DNA of 64,000 nt from Paulownia fortunei. Its lineage: Eukaryota; Streptophyta; Magnoliopsida; Lamiales; Paulowniaceae. Under the pieces are notes generated by a model. The model searched no databases, was not told where the DNA came from, and worked only from the letters and a program-made list of their open reading frames with translations. The translations under genes were made by a program, and so were the position numbers. Of the stretch, positions 1-12,190 are shown piece by piece; the stretch's first letter is position 1; each line of letters opens with the position of its first letter. The DNA is taken from the NCBI GenBank assembly GCA_019321725.1, contig CM033111.1, positions 4,774,001 to 4,838,000 of the forward strand, given 5' to 3'.

Positions 1-549
1 CATGTTCTGGCATGTAAAAGAGAAATATCAGCACTTCCTCTTTGAGATATACGAATATACAATGAGAAAAAACATTGTTCTTTCGATACTTACTAGCAGG
101 GATGGGAAGGAAAATGATGTTTATCATAAATATCTGGAAATATTAGAGTTTCATTTGCATATAGTTTTGTATTCTAGTAAAAAGGTCTTTGAAGTTGTAA
201 ATTTGTCCTGGAATACACATGAATCCAGTGCCAAAATAATGAACGTTTAGCATATTGAGCAGATTTAGTTACAAAAGAATCAATGAAGACGGCTCTTTTA
301 TATCAACATATTGACGAGTGCTTGGTGATGACATAGGCCATAATCATTGACTTCAAAAACAAAAGTTCAGTTTTGTTGAGTTAAAAATATGAAAAATATT
401 ACCACCATGTGGACAATTTTGGGCTAAAGTCATCATATGCTAGCAACAAGATCTAACTTACAGCCTACAACCGATGCACCACCGCAAAGTCCTTCGGCTC
501 TTCTAACCAAAGTCGGAAAATAAACACTACAGCACTGCTTATTATGAAA

Positions 550-571
550 ACACACACACACACACACACAA
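550..571. repeat. (CA)n microsatellite
   Basis: About eleven uninterrupted CA units, in non-coding sequence. Confidence 0.9.
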
Positions 572-818
572 CATAGAGACTTGCACACTCATTTGTAAGT
601 AAAAACATGATTAACTGTGTGTAGAAAATATAAATCCGAAAAATTCCAAATACTCGAAAGATAAAATAATACTTTTACATAGGCCGCTGATTCAATCAAC
701 ATATTTAAAAAAAGGAATAACAGAAAAGGCAAAAGGGTTAAAAAATAAAACAAAATGCCAATCAAACTGAACCACCATATGATAAGAACACCCACACCCA
801 CCACCCCAACCCACAAAA

Positions 819-842
819 AGAGAGAGAGAGAGAGAGAGAGAG
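819..842. repeat. (GA)n microsatellite
   Basis: About twelve AG units, directly after a C-rich, CCCACACCCA-like tract. Confidence 0.9.
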
Positions 843-1835
843 CTCAAGGCCAACTCAATAAACGAGAATACAAAAAACATGAGCAAACTCCAATTATTGT
901 GCATAAGCTGTTTCTATAATACGGAATGAGTTTTAGGATAGTGATGACTGGATAACTCGAACAAGTAATGCTGAGTGCATCTTAATTTTATCAGCCTGCT
1001 TGAATAACCAAATCAAAAATTCAAAGAGTTAATCATCTTTTTCAAATGGCAAAGTAAGATGGTCAGAAAGCGGAAAAGATAAAGGAGCCTTAACCATCAC
1101 TAGAAACACCTTTGTTTACACGTCCTGATAAATGAATCTCCGTCCCATATAAATACCAACTCAGAAATACTTAAGATATAAATAAGAGCATATAAGTCGA
1201 GCAAGTTGAAAAGTCCAACATGCTCAGCCAATGAAATACAATAGTAGAGACTCAGAACATGCATGCGCCCAAAAGAAGCAGAAAGAGCGAGGAAATCAAC
1301 AATATGAAATATATATTAGTTACAAATAGAAAACCTACAGCAGCATATACAATTCGAACCAAACAAATAAAAGTACCATGTAGATTAGTCAAAACTGCCA
1401 AGAATTTTCATAACTTAGGCTGGATTGTGCAACAGGATAGAGACAAATGAATTTTCCAGCGTGCATCATATCAAATATTTGTAATTGCAAAGCAGGTGAA
1501 CCAATAAAATTTAACCATCCATGATCAAAAATAAAACTGGGAACCAGTACAATGTCAAGAGTGAGTCACAATGAAGAATCTTCAATGAACCATATAAAAA
1601 GGCAAGTAAAGCAACCAAGGCAGGTACAAACCAAAGATCAATGATCATCTTGCTTATGAGGGGTTTAACAGAAAAAGAGCGAATCCAGAACACAGGAAAC
1701 ACAAATGGGCTTGAAAAAGATAACTCCAATGCAATTTAACAGTAAGTTGATCATCGGTTAGATAGTAAACTACAAAGAATAGAAACTAATTTCAGAGAAT
1801 ACTAACAAATTAATCTAAGAAATTAAGATGCTTAC

Positions 1836-2688
1836 CTGAATCATTGGAACAATTTGCTCCAAAGGCGAACCAGAGAGGCTATTGGGTATCCTCACACACG
1901 CCTCAAGAGAATGGAAGCTATAATGCACTGATCAAAGCAATTCTTCCATTGAAGTAGCACTCCAATTAAATGATCCCTTCAGATAAGAAAGAGTTGATAA
2001 TATAAATAAACAGACTTCTTTATGCATGAAAAGGCGGATTAGAATATGTCAACATTCTCTGGTTATATATTATGCTTAAATGATATCAACATATTCTTTT
2101 TGCCCTATTTTTCAGCGCATTGGTGATCTACCATAGAAGAAAATTGAACACTTCAATAATCCGTATCCATATGATATACCTATAAAATGATTTCAAACTT
2201 TATCCCCCTATTTTTCTGCGAACTTCTTGTGATCTACGTGTAATCCCGACAGTCGGTGCCTCACAATTCGCTCAATTTTTATTTTTTATTTAAATTGAAA
2301 AACCCCACAAAAAACGGAAAAGAAAAAGGCCGATGGAGCGTGATGGGAAATGATCAATGTCCATGGCCCAGAAAATAGATTAATATTAGAGAAAGCCCCG
2401 GCGTAGATTCAGTCGGAGTAAACGACAAGAGAACTGCATTAAATGTATGAACAGTCAGTGTGCTGGTATGTGAGCCTTATCATCTTCATCCCATCTCGTC
2501 ACCGTGCACTGGAGCCCCCCCACCCCACACACACACCCGCATGTGTGCGCGCGAGAGGATAAAAAAGAAAGTGGGCTGACCTTTTCGTCGGTGGAGACTT
2601 TGGACAATCTTCTCTGCACTTCCAAGAAGTTGGAGCAATTAGAAACGTAACCCACTTTCAACAATATATAAAGATGTTCGTGATCCAT
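1836..2688 (-). other. possible unrecognised gene, two candidate exons
   Basis: Candidate exon 1 (2688 down to 2581) opens with ATG and reads MDHEHLYILLKVGY..., ending in STDEK at a GT donor (AAAG followed by GTCAGC). Candidate exon 2 (about 1924 down to 1836) reads YSFHSLEACVRIPNS... and ends ...EQIVPMIQ at a strong GTAAGC donor after a possible acceptor near 1925. The amino-acid composition looks coding, but the phases of the two do not join directly (exon 1 ends in phase 0, exon 2 begins with two spare bases). Another exon would therefore have to lie between them, or one of them is not real. I recognise no protein family and cannot find a terminal exon. It could be a partial gene continuing past the left edge, a pseudogene, or a non-coding transcript. 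Confidence 0.25.
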
Positions 2689-2689
2689 C

Positions 2690-4533
2690 ACTCAATTGAA
2701 GGCAGAGCGGCATTACCGTAATCTTAACATTGAATTGAAAATCTCTATACTTAAGTTGTTATTTATGGGCAATTGTGCGTTGCTACCTATCATTGATGTG
2801 GAGACAATATGGACATAAGATACAGTGATATTTAAAAAATTTATAACATAACTCAATCACGGTTATTTAATATGTTATATATATATGTATATATCTGTGA
2901 AAATTGGATAGCTGTTTTGTGAAAATCATTTCAGGAGTAAATTCGTAAAAACGCGTTTGGTTGAGGCTATTTAATGAAAATTCCCACCATTTGTGGGTCT
3001 GCTGACTTGGGCATCCATTAGGAGAAAATGAAATTCAATTTCAAATATGAAATATGGAAATGCCATGCTGTAATATAAACTACAACTGATATAATATATA
3101 TTAGATGTTTGAGTGATTAATAATTTTTTTATTTATTAAAAAATTAAACATTTATTAATAATTTGTATTATAATATTTCAATAATCAAAATTTTACATTG
3201 TAATAGTTAAATCATCCATAGTGCATTAAACGACGGATTATTAGACTTGTCCATTATATGAGAGTGCAATTTTATAAATAATATATTTAGTGTACATATA
3301 TTTGTTATATATTTATTATAAATTTTAATTTATTTATAAATAAAATATTTAATTTTCAATCATACATCAAATATATCATATATATAATATAATATAATAT
3401 AAATATTATCACGAGAGTGCTCCCGCTCCCCACTCATACAAACTCTCACGCTCTCATTCCATGCCTATCCTCCTCTCCCTGTCCAACGATAACATGGAAA
3501 AGTTCAACTTAATTGGAGATTTATGCATTTAGAAACAAATCATAAAACAATTTTGTTGGTATATTATCACTATTTAATAAGTGCAGCCTTCCTCATTTAA
3601 AAAGATTTTAAGAAATAATGACGTACAAAGTACATACACCATAGATTAAGAAAAAAAACAAAGATATGTAGAATAAGCATCACCTAATTAAATAAAATTT
3701 CTATCAAATCCCCTAATATTATCCGCTTTTTTTTATTGGCTTTATATTTGCCTTATTTATTTCTTTGCGCAAAGAGTTTTTTTTATAAAAAAAAAAGCAA
3801 AATTTCTCGTTCAAATTATTCGTAGAATATGCACCATAGAGTTTTTAAAAATCTTACACGTCCGTTTCATCCCTTTTTCCCCCTAAATAGAAAAGAAGGA
3901 TGACAACAAGAATTGCCAACAAAAAACAAGTTTCTTCATTTTTTTCTCTTCTCCTTCTTTGTTTTAAGATTCTATAGTTTCCTAATTTCCATTTAATTAA
4001 CTTGTTTTGGCAGCTTGTTTAACCACCTACTGAAAATAAGCAAACCATCTAAATTCTAAAGTCGAATCATTAGAATTTTTATTAGTTGGCTGTAAACTAG
4101 ATTAGAGGATTTATATTAACAGAACCATCTAAGGTCGCATACCACATTCATTTCCCTGTAAAATTTGGGAATTCGTTTTTACCTGTGGGATAATGTTTGA
4201 AACTTGTAAGTCTACTCCTTGGAGAAAAAACAATGGCCGCAATGCGCCCACAAGCCAGCATTTTCAGACCTCAGCAGTAAGGATGATGTACAGTGTCTTT
4301 ATTAATGATGATAAAAATTAGGCAGCACTGCCATCACTTAATCACAAAATGCATCAATCGGTTCGTCAAGATAATGTTACCTAAAAATATATGTAATAAA
4401 GGAATGTAATGAATTGAAGAAATCAAGGGAAACATCCTCATAATTCATATTAAATAGACATGTCTGCTTATTTTCATTTCGTTACTCCCATCTTTTGCAG
4501 CCTTCAGGCACCTTGATTCTTACGTTGCTGGTG
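2690..4533. other. AT-rich intergenic spacer and 3' flank
   Basis: Very AT-rich sequence with no coding exon that I can support. The right end (about 4290-4533) is the 3' flank of the minus-strand linker-histone gene. A minus-strand AATAAA-type polyadenylation signal can be read around 4298-4303, roughly 230 bases after the stop codon. Nothing else is evident. Confidence 0.5.
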
Positions 4534-7500
4534 CTAACTAGCTTTGGGCTTAGCAGGTATCCCACGGCCTTGATGCTTGGGAGGTTTACCAGTACGCTGG
4601 CACTTTGATTGATCCAGTGTATCTCTGGCATTAGATCCCTCGATTTCAGGTGACTTCATCTTGTCTTTAGGAGACCTGGAAGTACGATGTTTTGGCAGTC
4701 TTCCAAGCTGTAGTTTTTTGGGTTGCTCCTCCTGCAGCTTCTGCTTAGAATTACTAATTAGCAACACCTCCTTGGTTATAAGTGCCTCCATCTTTTCACG
4801 GAGAGAAGTGCAATCAGCAGGTTTTCCTGACTGCTGCAAATCTTGTCCGCTGTAGTCATCCACATCTGTTAAATTCTCCACATCTGTTGCATCAGGTTTT
4901 GGTTTAAGTAGCCTCCGTCGCCTTTGACATTTGGGTGGTTGCTCTAGTTCAAGTTGATGCGGCAATTCATCCATACAAGCAGCCTTTATTGGTTCCAGGG
5001 GCAGCTGCTTAACGGCTTTTTGTTTTGACACCCTACCTCGAAGTCTATAGACTGTTTTTGGACACTCTTCAGGGCAATGCTGCTGTCGTAATAAACCCAC
5101 AAAGTTTGAATCTTTAGCAACTACAGGTTTGGCAGGGCAAGCTCTTAGACTCCTGCGTAGTTGCTTCCCTTGAAAAATCTCTTCATGCTGTGGTGTGGGC
5201 TGTTGGAGCAGTCCCTTAGGTTCTTGTTCATTCGACAATGCAAACTCTGGTTGATTCGAAGTAAGACATAAATTGGGAGAATCTATTGTTGTAAATGGCT
5301 CAAGTAGATGCTCACGCTGAAGCTCTGTAGGCTGCTCCTCCGGTTTCATGGACACATCTATGACAATAGATTCTGATTGCTTGGACTTTGTTTTCCTTCT
5401 CCGACCATATTTCTCATCTCCCTTGAGCTTAGTGCCATTCATGACTGACTGTACTACTTCCACAACATCTGCTTTTAAAAGTTCTGATTGTTGCTTTTCA
5501 TGATGCATTTGCTCCACACTGACTGGAGTAGAGTCAAGTGCCTTCTGTTGATCCTGAGGCATTTCCAGATTAGAATGTTCCAATTGTAGTGAATGATACT
5601 CCTCTGGCTTGGGGGAAGTTGCCAATTCTACAGAAGTCGTAGTCACTGCTTTAGGTTCAGGAAACCTCCTACTCCAACGCCTCAGCTGTCTCTGTGTACG
5701 CTTTGATTCAGAGAATTCTTCAGCAGATGCTAGTTCTAGCTGTGTTGACCCCAAATGAGGTAAATTCTCAACTCTAATCAATTCAAAACCAAGAGGCCTT
5801 CCAGGAGTTGAAAGTTCAGGCTGACTGTATTCAGATTGTTCCCTTTCCTGCTGCTCTTGTGTACCTGCAGCCCAAATGTCAGCTTTCATAATTTCAGATG
5901 AGCCAATTTGTTGCTGCCGTGACCTCACCTCCTCTGGATATTTCTTTTCATTTGCTGCAGTCATGCCTGGAAGCTCAGTTAGCAAAAAGCTAGGATCGCC
6001 ACAAACACCATTTTCTCCAACACATGATAGCAATCTCTTTGTCTGATCCTCTTTGACTTGCTTGTCTTCACTATGTACTCCATTTTCAGTTAATTGTTGT
6101 TCTTTTTCGTCATATTCCTGATGCTTTTCATTAGCTTCAACTTTTTCACCTTTCTGTTGATTTCTTTTCTTAACCAATTTCTTCTTACGCTGCCTGTTTC
6201 TCTCTCTCTCCCAGTCCCACCTCCACTTCTTCCTCCTTGGTGGCTTCCTCTTAACTTTTGTACTCGAATTCAGACTGGGATTTTCCGCAGCAAGCATATA
6301 TCTCTTGCCACGAGTCTCAACAATATCACCAGATTCACAAAGCTTTCCTAGATGATGTTTCAGCAACACCGAGTGCGCCCATGGCAAATTATCGTATCCC
6401 TTTTCCAGAAACTGTGATATAGAATCCTCACTTGAGCCCCCTTTCTCATTCAACTCCCGAAGAGCCCTTTCTATCATCTGAAAAGTAAAAGGAAAGACAA
6501 TGTATTTCAAAAAAACTTCGATAAAATAATGCTACGTAATTATATTGGCTCATGCACACAAATTATGCATAAGGATATGCTAAAAACACAAAGATCCGAT
6601 GTGGCATATAGGATCCACCACCACCACCCTGAGGGATAAGTTGGAGAAAATCCCTTTGGAATCAGGTTAAATGCAGATTTAACAGCAGAGACTAGGTGAA
6701 ATAACCCCTGGAATGATGTGACAGTATGCATTGAGTTTGTAAGAGAAGGCATTAGTTTTCTGTGAGACATGGTAGTTATTTTTTTGAAAAAAAAAAGAAT
6801 TGTTAGCAACTTCGTTACCAGAGAAACTGCCAAAGTATGAATTCCAGGAAATTATAGTATGTGCATTCTTCATTATATCTGGCAGAGATGTTTACTATTA
6901 TCACAATACAGGTAAAAATTTGCAAATTGGCCCTACAACAACACTTGGAAACAGATTGTCAAGGCAACTCTTGGATTTTAAGCCAATTATTAGAATACTT
7001 GCTCTTCAAAGAACAAACTTTTTAAGGAAACAGGTATAATAAGGACAAAACCTACTCAAGCATAGGAAAAAAAAATAAGTAAGCTCTTTGCTCTCACCCT
7101 TAAATTTGACATGAAAATTTTAACATAATCCCAAATAGAGAAAATAGATTGAACAGATTAAGGGGTTTAATAAACTCAAATTCAAGCAACTATATATTCA
7201 AACTGTACATTTAATTACGAGTCGGTTAGCTTGTGCATAGTCATAAACAACCCATTTTTCCAACTCACCCGCCCATACATCTATATATGAATTTATACTG
7301 CCACATATCCTTGAGAATAAGGAGGCAAAATAAAAGTATACAAACAAGGGTGTGGCTAAATGTTGTTAAGATGATCCGATGACTGAATTGATATGAAATA
7401 CAGTATTGAATGTTACATGAAGTTCTTAAGAGTAAATTCACCATCTTGCACTCAAGCTGAAGGATATGAAAAGAAATTATTAGTCAATGGTCTCTGGAAT

Positions 7501-9598
7501 ATGACTTTTTGAACTCAAGCATAAAGGGGAATAATTTGCTCATATATATGTTCGAGTTAAAGTACTAGTCCTACCATAAATGAAAAAGAAAAAGGTATTA
7601 AATTTATAATTTGTTCCCAAACCGGTATATTAGTGACCCCTCAGCTTTATTCCATGTTACAAAATTCTTGCTTCAGGCATTACTCTGTGGTTAGGACCTA
7701 GCACAAGTGTTTTTTAAAATACTACAAAAGCCAGTTGTTCTCACGAAATATTATCGTCAATGATTAGTATGAATTGGAACATATGTTTAAACATTTTGCC
7801 CCTCTTGTCACCCCTTAAAAGAAAAAGATGTCTTCACTTTTCAAATGCTAGTAAAGTTTAAATAATTACACTGATATACAGTAGGAAATTCCTTGCCAAA
7901 AAAATCCAAAGCAATATCAATCAATGGGGTCATTTTGTACTTTAACGTTCTGAACTCTAGCATAAAGGGAAAACTAATAAATTTAATGCTTTTATGAATG
8001 CTAAAACTAATTCTTTAACATTTAAAAAGACCAAAAAAGAAAAAAAAAAAGAATCAATTTATTGAATTTCTCCCTAAAGCAACATTTCAGTGGCCCCTCA
8101 GCCTTATTCCATGTTGAAATTCTCATTTTAAGGCAATTCCTCCAATTGGGTCATAGTAAAAATCCTCGTCTGTTTTACAAATCTATAATTGCCAAGTAAT
8201 CTCTCAAAGAATTAGTGGCATCAATTAGTAAGGAATTGGAATATCTGAACAATTTTACCACTCAAGCCCCCCTCCCCCAAACCACAACCCCAAAAAAGAA
8301 ACAAAAGAATATTTCTTTATGTTTTTCAAATGCAGATAAAGACCCCAATATTACAAGTGTTTTTTAAAATACTACAAAAGCCAGTTTTTAAAATTCTTAT
8401 TGCAAAAATTTGAATTACTCCCAATTGAAAATAAGTGTTATACATTAATTCAAATTTGCCAAATATTGCTGCCCAACGAAATGTAGAACACATTTGTTAA
8501 AACTTGTCAGACACAAGTAAACAAAATTTTCCAAATGTTCTTTAAACCTTATCAAGTGCTGCTGAACAAAGTTTCTGCCCCCACAATTAAATAATGTTAA
8601 TAATATTGTACCATAGCAGTACTAGTGGAAGCAAAAAAGGTGAAAAAGCTTCGACGCTGATTGAGCAATTAGAGTACAGTAATTGTGTTGAGCTACCAAT
8701 GTCACAATAACCCCTAAAGAAGCTAGAGCAAGGCCTAATTGAAAATGAAGCGAATTATTGAGACGGCTTTCAAGAGTTACTGCTACGCCCCTTCTTAGAT
8801 TCAAAATCCTTCTGAACCTACTTCCAAGCTGAAAAGAAAGGGTCCCCACTAGGTACCGAAACTATCGGGCATTCATGCCTTTCCTAAAAGTCGATCAACA
8901 TCCATTGATAGATTTTCGAATATCGCATATAAAGATAAGAGATATAGAGTTCTCCAAATACAGATATATGGGCATACATGAACATATACAAGATCCTGAG
9001 TACAACCCATATTCAAACACTAACTTCACTAAAATAAATAAATAAATCACAAACCATAGCCAAGATAAGAATCTAGAAATGAATCAAGACATGCATATAT
9101 CTGCCATGCATGAAACATAAAATCCACAAATACACACATACAGGAACATAAATAAAAAAATAAAACTTTTTCTAACAGCAGACCTACAAATCCTAGTACT
9201 AATAAGCTGTCAAACATGCACATTAAATCAAACATGATTCTCACATGCATCATTTCAAAACAAACATAAAACACAGAAAAAAAAGAAAAAAAAACCCACA
9301 AACACAAGCATGAATAAATATACAAATGTGGTGGCAAAAAGATGTTTACCGCAGAATAAGGGGGGTGGTCAGGGGTTTTGTACTGTGAAACAAAATGGTT
9401 CAAGCGATCTTGGAGATGGGATCTGCGGGCTGGAGTTAAGGGCGCGTTTGGGTGAGTTTCTGCGAGTTTGAAGATAACTTCTTGAAACTTCCCCATGGCT
9501 TTCTTCCGAGTCCTCTGATTGATGTCATTTGTGGGATTCTGGAGAAGGGTTCGGCTGTATGGGTTTAATGAATGGGAATGAGGGGTGGGGCAGTCCAT
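4534..9598 (-). CDS. linker-histone (GH1/H15) domain protein with long basic tail
   Basis: Two exons: 9598-9350 and 6477-4534, separated by a 2.9-kb intron (donor GTAAAC, acceptor TTTTCAG, phase 0). They encode 730 residues from the first ATG at 9598; a second in-frame ATG at 9496 (Met35, MGKFQE...) would give 696. The globular winged-helix GH1 domain spans about residues 76-146 and is split by the intron: HPPYSA lies in exon 1, then [14 protein letters not shown], a glutamate/serine-rich turn, LLKHHLGKL and GKRYML. After it comes a strongly basic run ([20 protein letters not shown]), then roughly 500 polar, Gln/Glu/Lys-rich residues with scattered basic clusters ([23 protein letters not shown]) and an AT-hook-like end ([11 protein letters not shown]). 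GH1 domains bind nucleosomal linker DNA, so a nuclear chromatin or transcription role is inferred. Plants have small GH1-only and GH1-HMGA families; this tail is long and has only weak AT hooks, so I give no symbol. The exon structure is clear; the function is inferred. Confidence 0.85.
6478..9349 (-). other. large intron of the GH1 gene with internal duplication
   Basis: The intron is 2.87 kb and AT-rich. It contains a diverged tandem duplication with a period of about 440-480 bases: landmarks near 7508, 7631 and 7756 recur near 7950, 8088 and 8222. For example, CCCCTCAGCTTTATTCCATG at 7636 is matched by a near copy at 8093. A further exact-looking shared piece (AAGTGTTTTTTAAAATACTA) occurs near 7705 and 8357. 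No coding exon is evident inside. Confidence 0.6.
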
Positions 9599-9704
9599 TT
9601 CTTGAGGGAATTCTGTTGCCGAAGGAATGGGACAAGAATTTGGGTTTAGTTTTTGGGAAAAAAGCGTAGTTGTACAGCGTTGTACTTGTGAACTGCTTGG
9701 CTAG

Positions 9705-9711
9705 TTTTATA
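9705..9711 (-). promoter_or_regulatory. probable TATA box of the GH1 gene
   Basis: The minus strand reads TATAAAA about 107 bases before the first ATG at 9598. A start site 25-35 bases downstream would make the 9598 ATG the first in the message, which favours the longer protein. Confidence 0.45.
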
Positions 9712-11840
9712 GGAAGTACAATAGTTTTTGAGTAAGACTTGGATTCTGTGGGGAATGTTTGGAAAGTGTAGACGGGGACTGATTTTCACTTTTTGGGTAA
9801 ATTAATAAATATTTGACCCACTGACCCCATAACTTTAAACTATTACTTTTAATGGTAGAAGATAATGAGTAAATCAGTAACGTGTAGGGCTTTTCTTGTT
9901 TAGCCCCAACTTTATATTGGATTTTTTCTATTAATCATCCTCATTGCACTATATAGTGGTTTAGAAATGTTTTCATATCGTTAATTTTAGTTTTTATTCT
10001 CAAAATAAAATGCTTTCCATAAGTTTTTGAAAATCAACCCAAAAATAGTTTGTATATAGTAAGCAAATTTAAATGATATAGTTAAGTATAAATTTACTAA
10101 GTTTAAAAAATTATAAAATTTAAATATGTAAATATGATTAAAATATTAATGCAAAGTCAATTTAGCACTAAAAATATCATTTAAAATAAATAATTAAAAT
10201 ATTTTTAAGAGTATAAGAAATTAAAGTGATGTAATTAAAAATAGAAGAATAAAAATAATATCAAGTACAAGGTTTAAAATGATATATACAAAAAAATAAA
10301 ATAATATTGACTCAGAACCATTTATTTTAATACAATTGCCCACGTGATGCAATAGCAAATAACCAAAAGTTCTGTACTCATCTTTTATCTCCATTGATTG
10401 ACCAAATATTTGCACTAAATTCTAATTCATTTTTTGACCAAGTGCTCAGTCTTTAAGTCAGAAAAAGATTTTACTTCCGAATATAATCCTTAGCCTTATT
10501 AAAATAATTTTTTCTTTTCTTGGTACACACAATAGAGCGAATCTGCCCAAATCTCTGCTTCCTTCCAGTAAATGTAAATCCATCATGCCCTCGGGGTGGA
10601 GAGTTGCAAGTATCCAAATCTCTCCAGCAAGTGCCCTTTTTTTTAACATGGACACTAGTCAAAAATCAATCCATTTTTTTAATTTTTAATTTTATTTATT
10701 TTTTTATAAAACAAAATCAATCCATAATGTCAAACCTAGACAAATGTTGTTTCCTCCGTTTAATTAAATTGAATATACTAAATTATTCAATTTAGTCAAA
10801 TATTTATTTTTAGTGATGATAACTCATGATAAAATCTCATACTCGATACAATTGATAATTTTTATTAGATCACCTCACTTATGAGGTGAGATGATATAAT
10901 CACACCCTCCTAATTAAAATATATAAAATATATTTTAATCATAATATTCATAATTTTAAATTATATATTATAATTTAAAGTTAAACTAATTTATGAAAAT
11001 TTTTATTTAAGAATGAATTAATCAAATACATAATAATCTATATAATTATCCATTAAAATATACATTTAATAAAAAAATTTATCAATATATTATTTAAATA
11101 ATCATATAAAATTTATTGAATAATTTAATATTAATCTTACATCTTCTTATTTTTCATTAATTATTTTTTATTAAAACTTAAAAAGTAAATGATAGTTGAA
11201 ACCAACACCACCATCCCCACGATTATTTGAAAATAAAATTCCCGATTATTTGAGAATCAAAATGGAAAAAGGTGTTACTACAGTAATGTATGTTGACTTT
11301 TGGATGGATAGTCAGAAATTGAGAAAATGTCTGGCATCAAAATGTCGACATACAATAAAGTCATTGAGGGAGTTTGAGGTATCACGGGTCAAACCCTCCT
11401 ACGTCAAATCAAATATGGGTTACGAGGTATTCAGAAAACTGGAATTGTAAATTAGATCATCAACCAACTATTTTTTACATAAATGAAGTGGAATTGATAA
11501 TGTTTATGCCATTTTCAATTTCAATTTTATTTTAGCATAATTTTTATATTAAAATAGTATAATTTATGCATCAAATTTAAAATTCTATCATAACTCATTT
11601 ATTTTAAAATGTACTCTAAAAGGAATATTTTTTTAATATTTTTTATTATTTTATTTACAGTAACTATTTTATTTCATCAAATATCTATTAACATATTAAT
11701 ATAATTACATATTCAATTGATATTTTACATTTAATTAATAAAATAATATATTTTATGAATATAATATAATTGATAGTAAATTAAATTATATACATAAAAA
11801 AATTAAATAAATAATTATAAAATATAAGTAAAAAAGTAAA

Positions 11841-12190
11841 AATATACAATTAAGATAAAAAAGAATTTTTAGAATAATTTTAAACATGACAAAGAAATAT
11901 AAAATTTATTAAAAAACAATATAAATAAAATAAATAGATTTATTGAAAAATATACCTTTTAGGATAAAATATGAATTTTTAAAATATTTTTAAACATAAC
12001 AAAGAAATATAAAATTTATTAAACAAAAAAATAATATAAATAAATTAAATAAATTTTATTTAAAATATTAATGTATATATAATAGATAAAAAGAAATAAT
12101 TTAATTAAAAAATATACAATTATGATAAAAAAAATGAATTTTTAGAATATTTTTAAACTTAATTAGGAAATATAAAATTTATTAAAAAAA
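11841..12190. repeat. three diverged AT-rich tandem units
   Basis: Units starting at 11841, 11949 and 12111 each begin AATATAC, continue with a GATAAAAAA/GAATTTTTA-like core, and finish in GAAATATAAAATTTATT or a close variant. Spacings are 108 and 162 bases. No coding potential. Confidence 0.7.

Larger units (their letters stand above)
1..1835. other. left edge, no confident gene
   Basis: I see no convincing open exon in this stretch. Short open frames on both strands have no recognisable motif and no clean splice context. A minus-strand piece near 440-520 can be read as a short coding-like stretch followed by a good GT donor, but it could equally be a non-coding exon or 3' untranslated part of whatever transcript the exons at 1836-2688 belong to. 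Simple repeats lie at 550-571 (CA) and 819-842 (GA). Confidence 0.4.

Noticed and set aside
2..250. 82-codon plus-strand open frame at the left edge
   Set aside because: No motif and no supporting neighbours; AT-rich, non-conserved-looking sequence.
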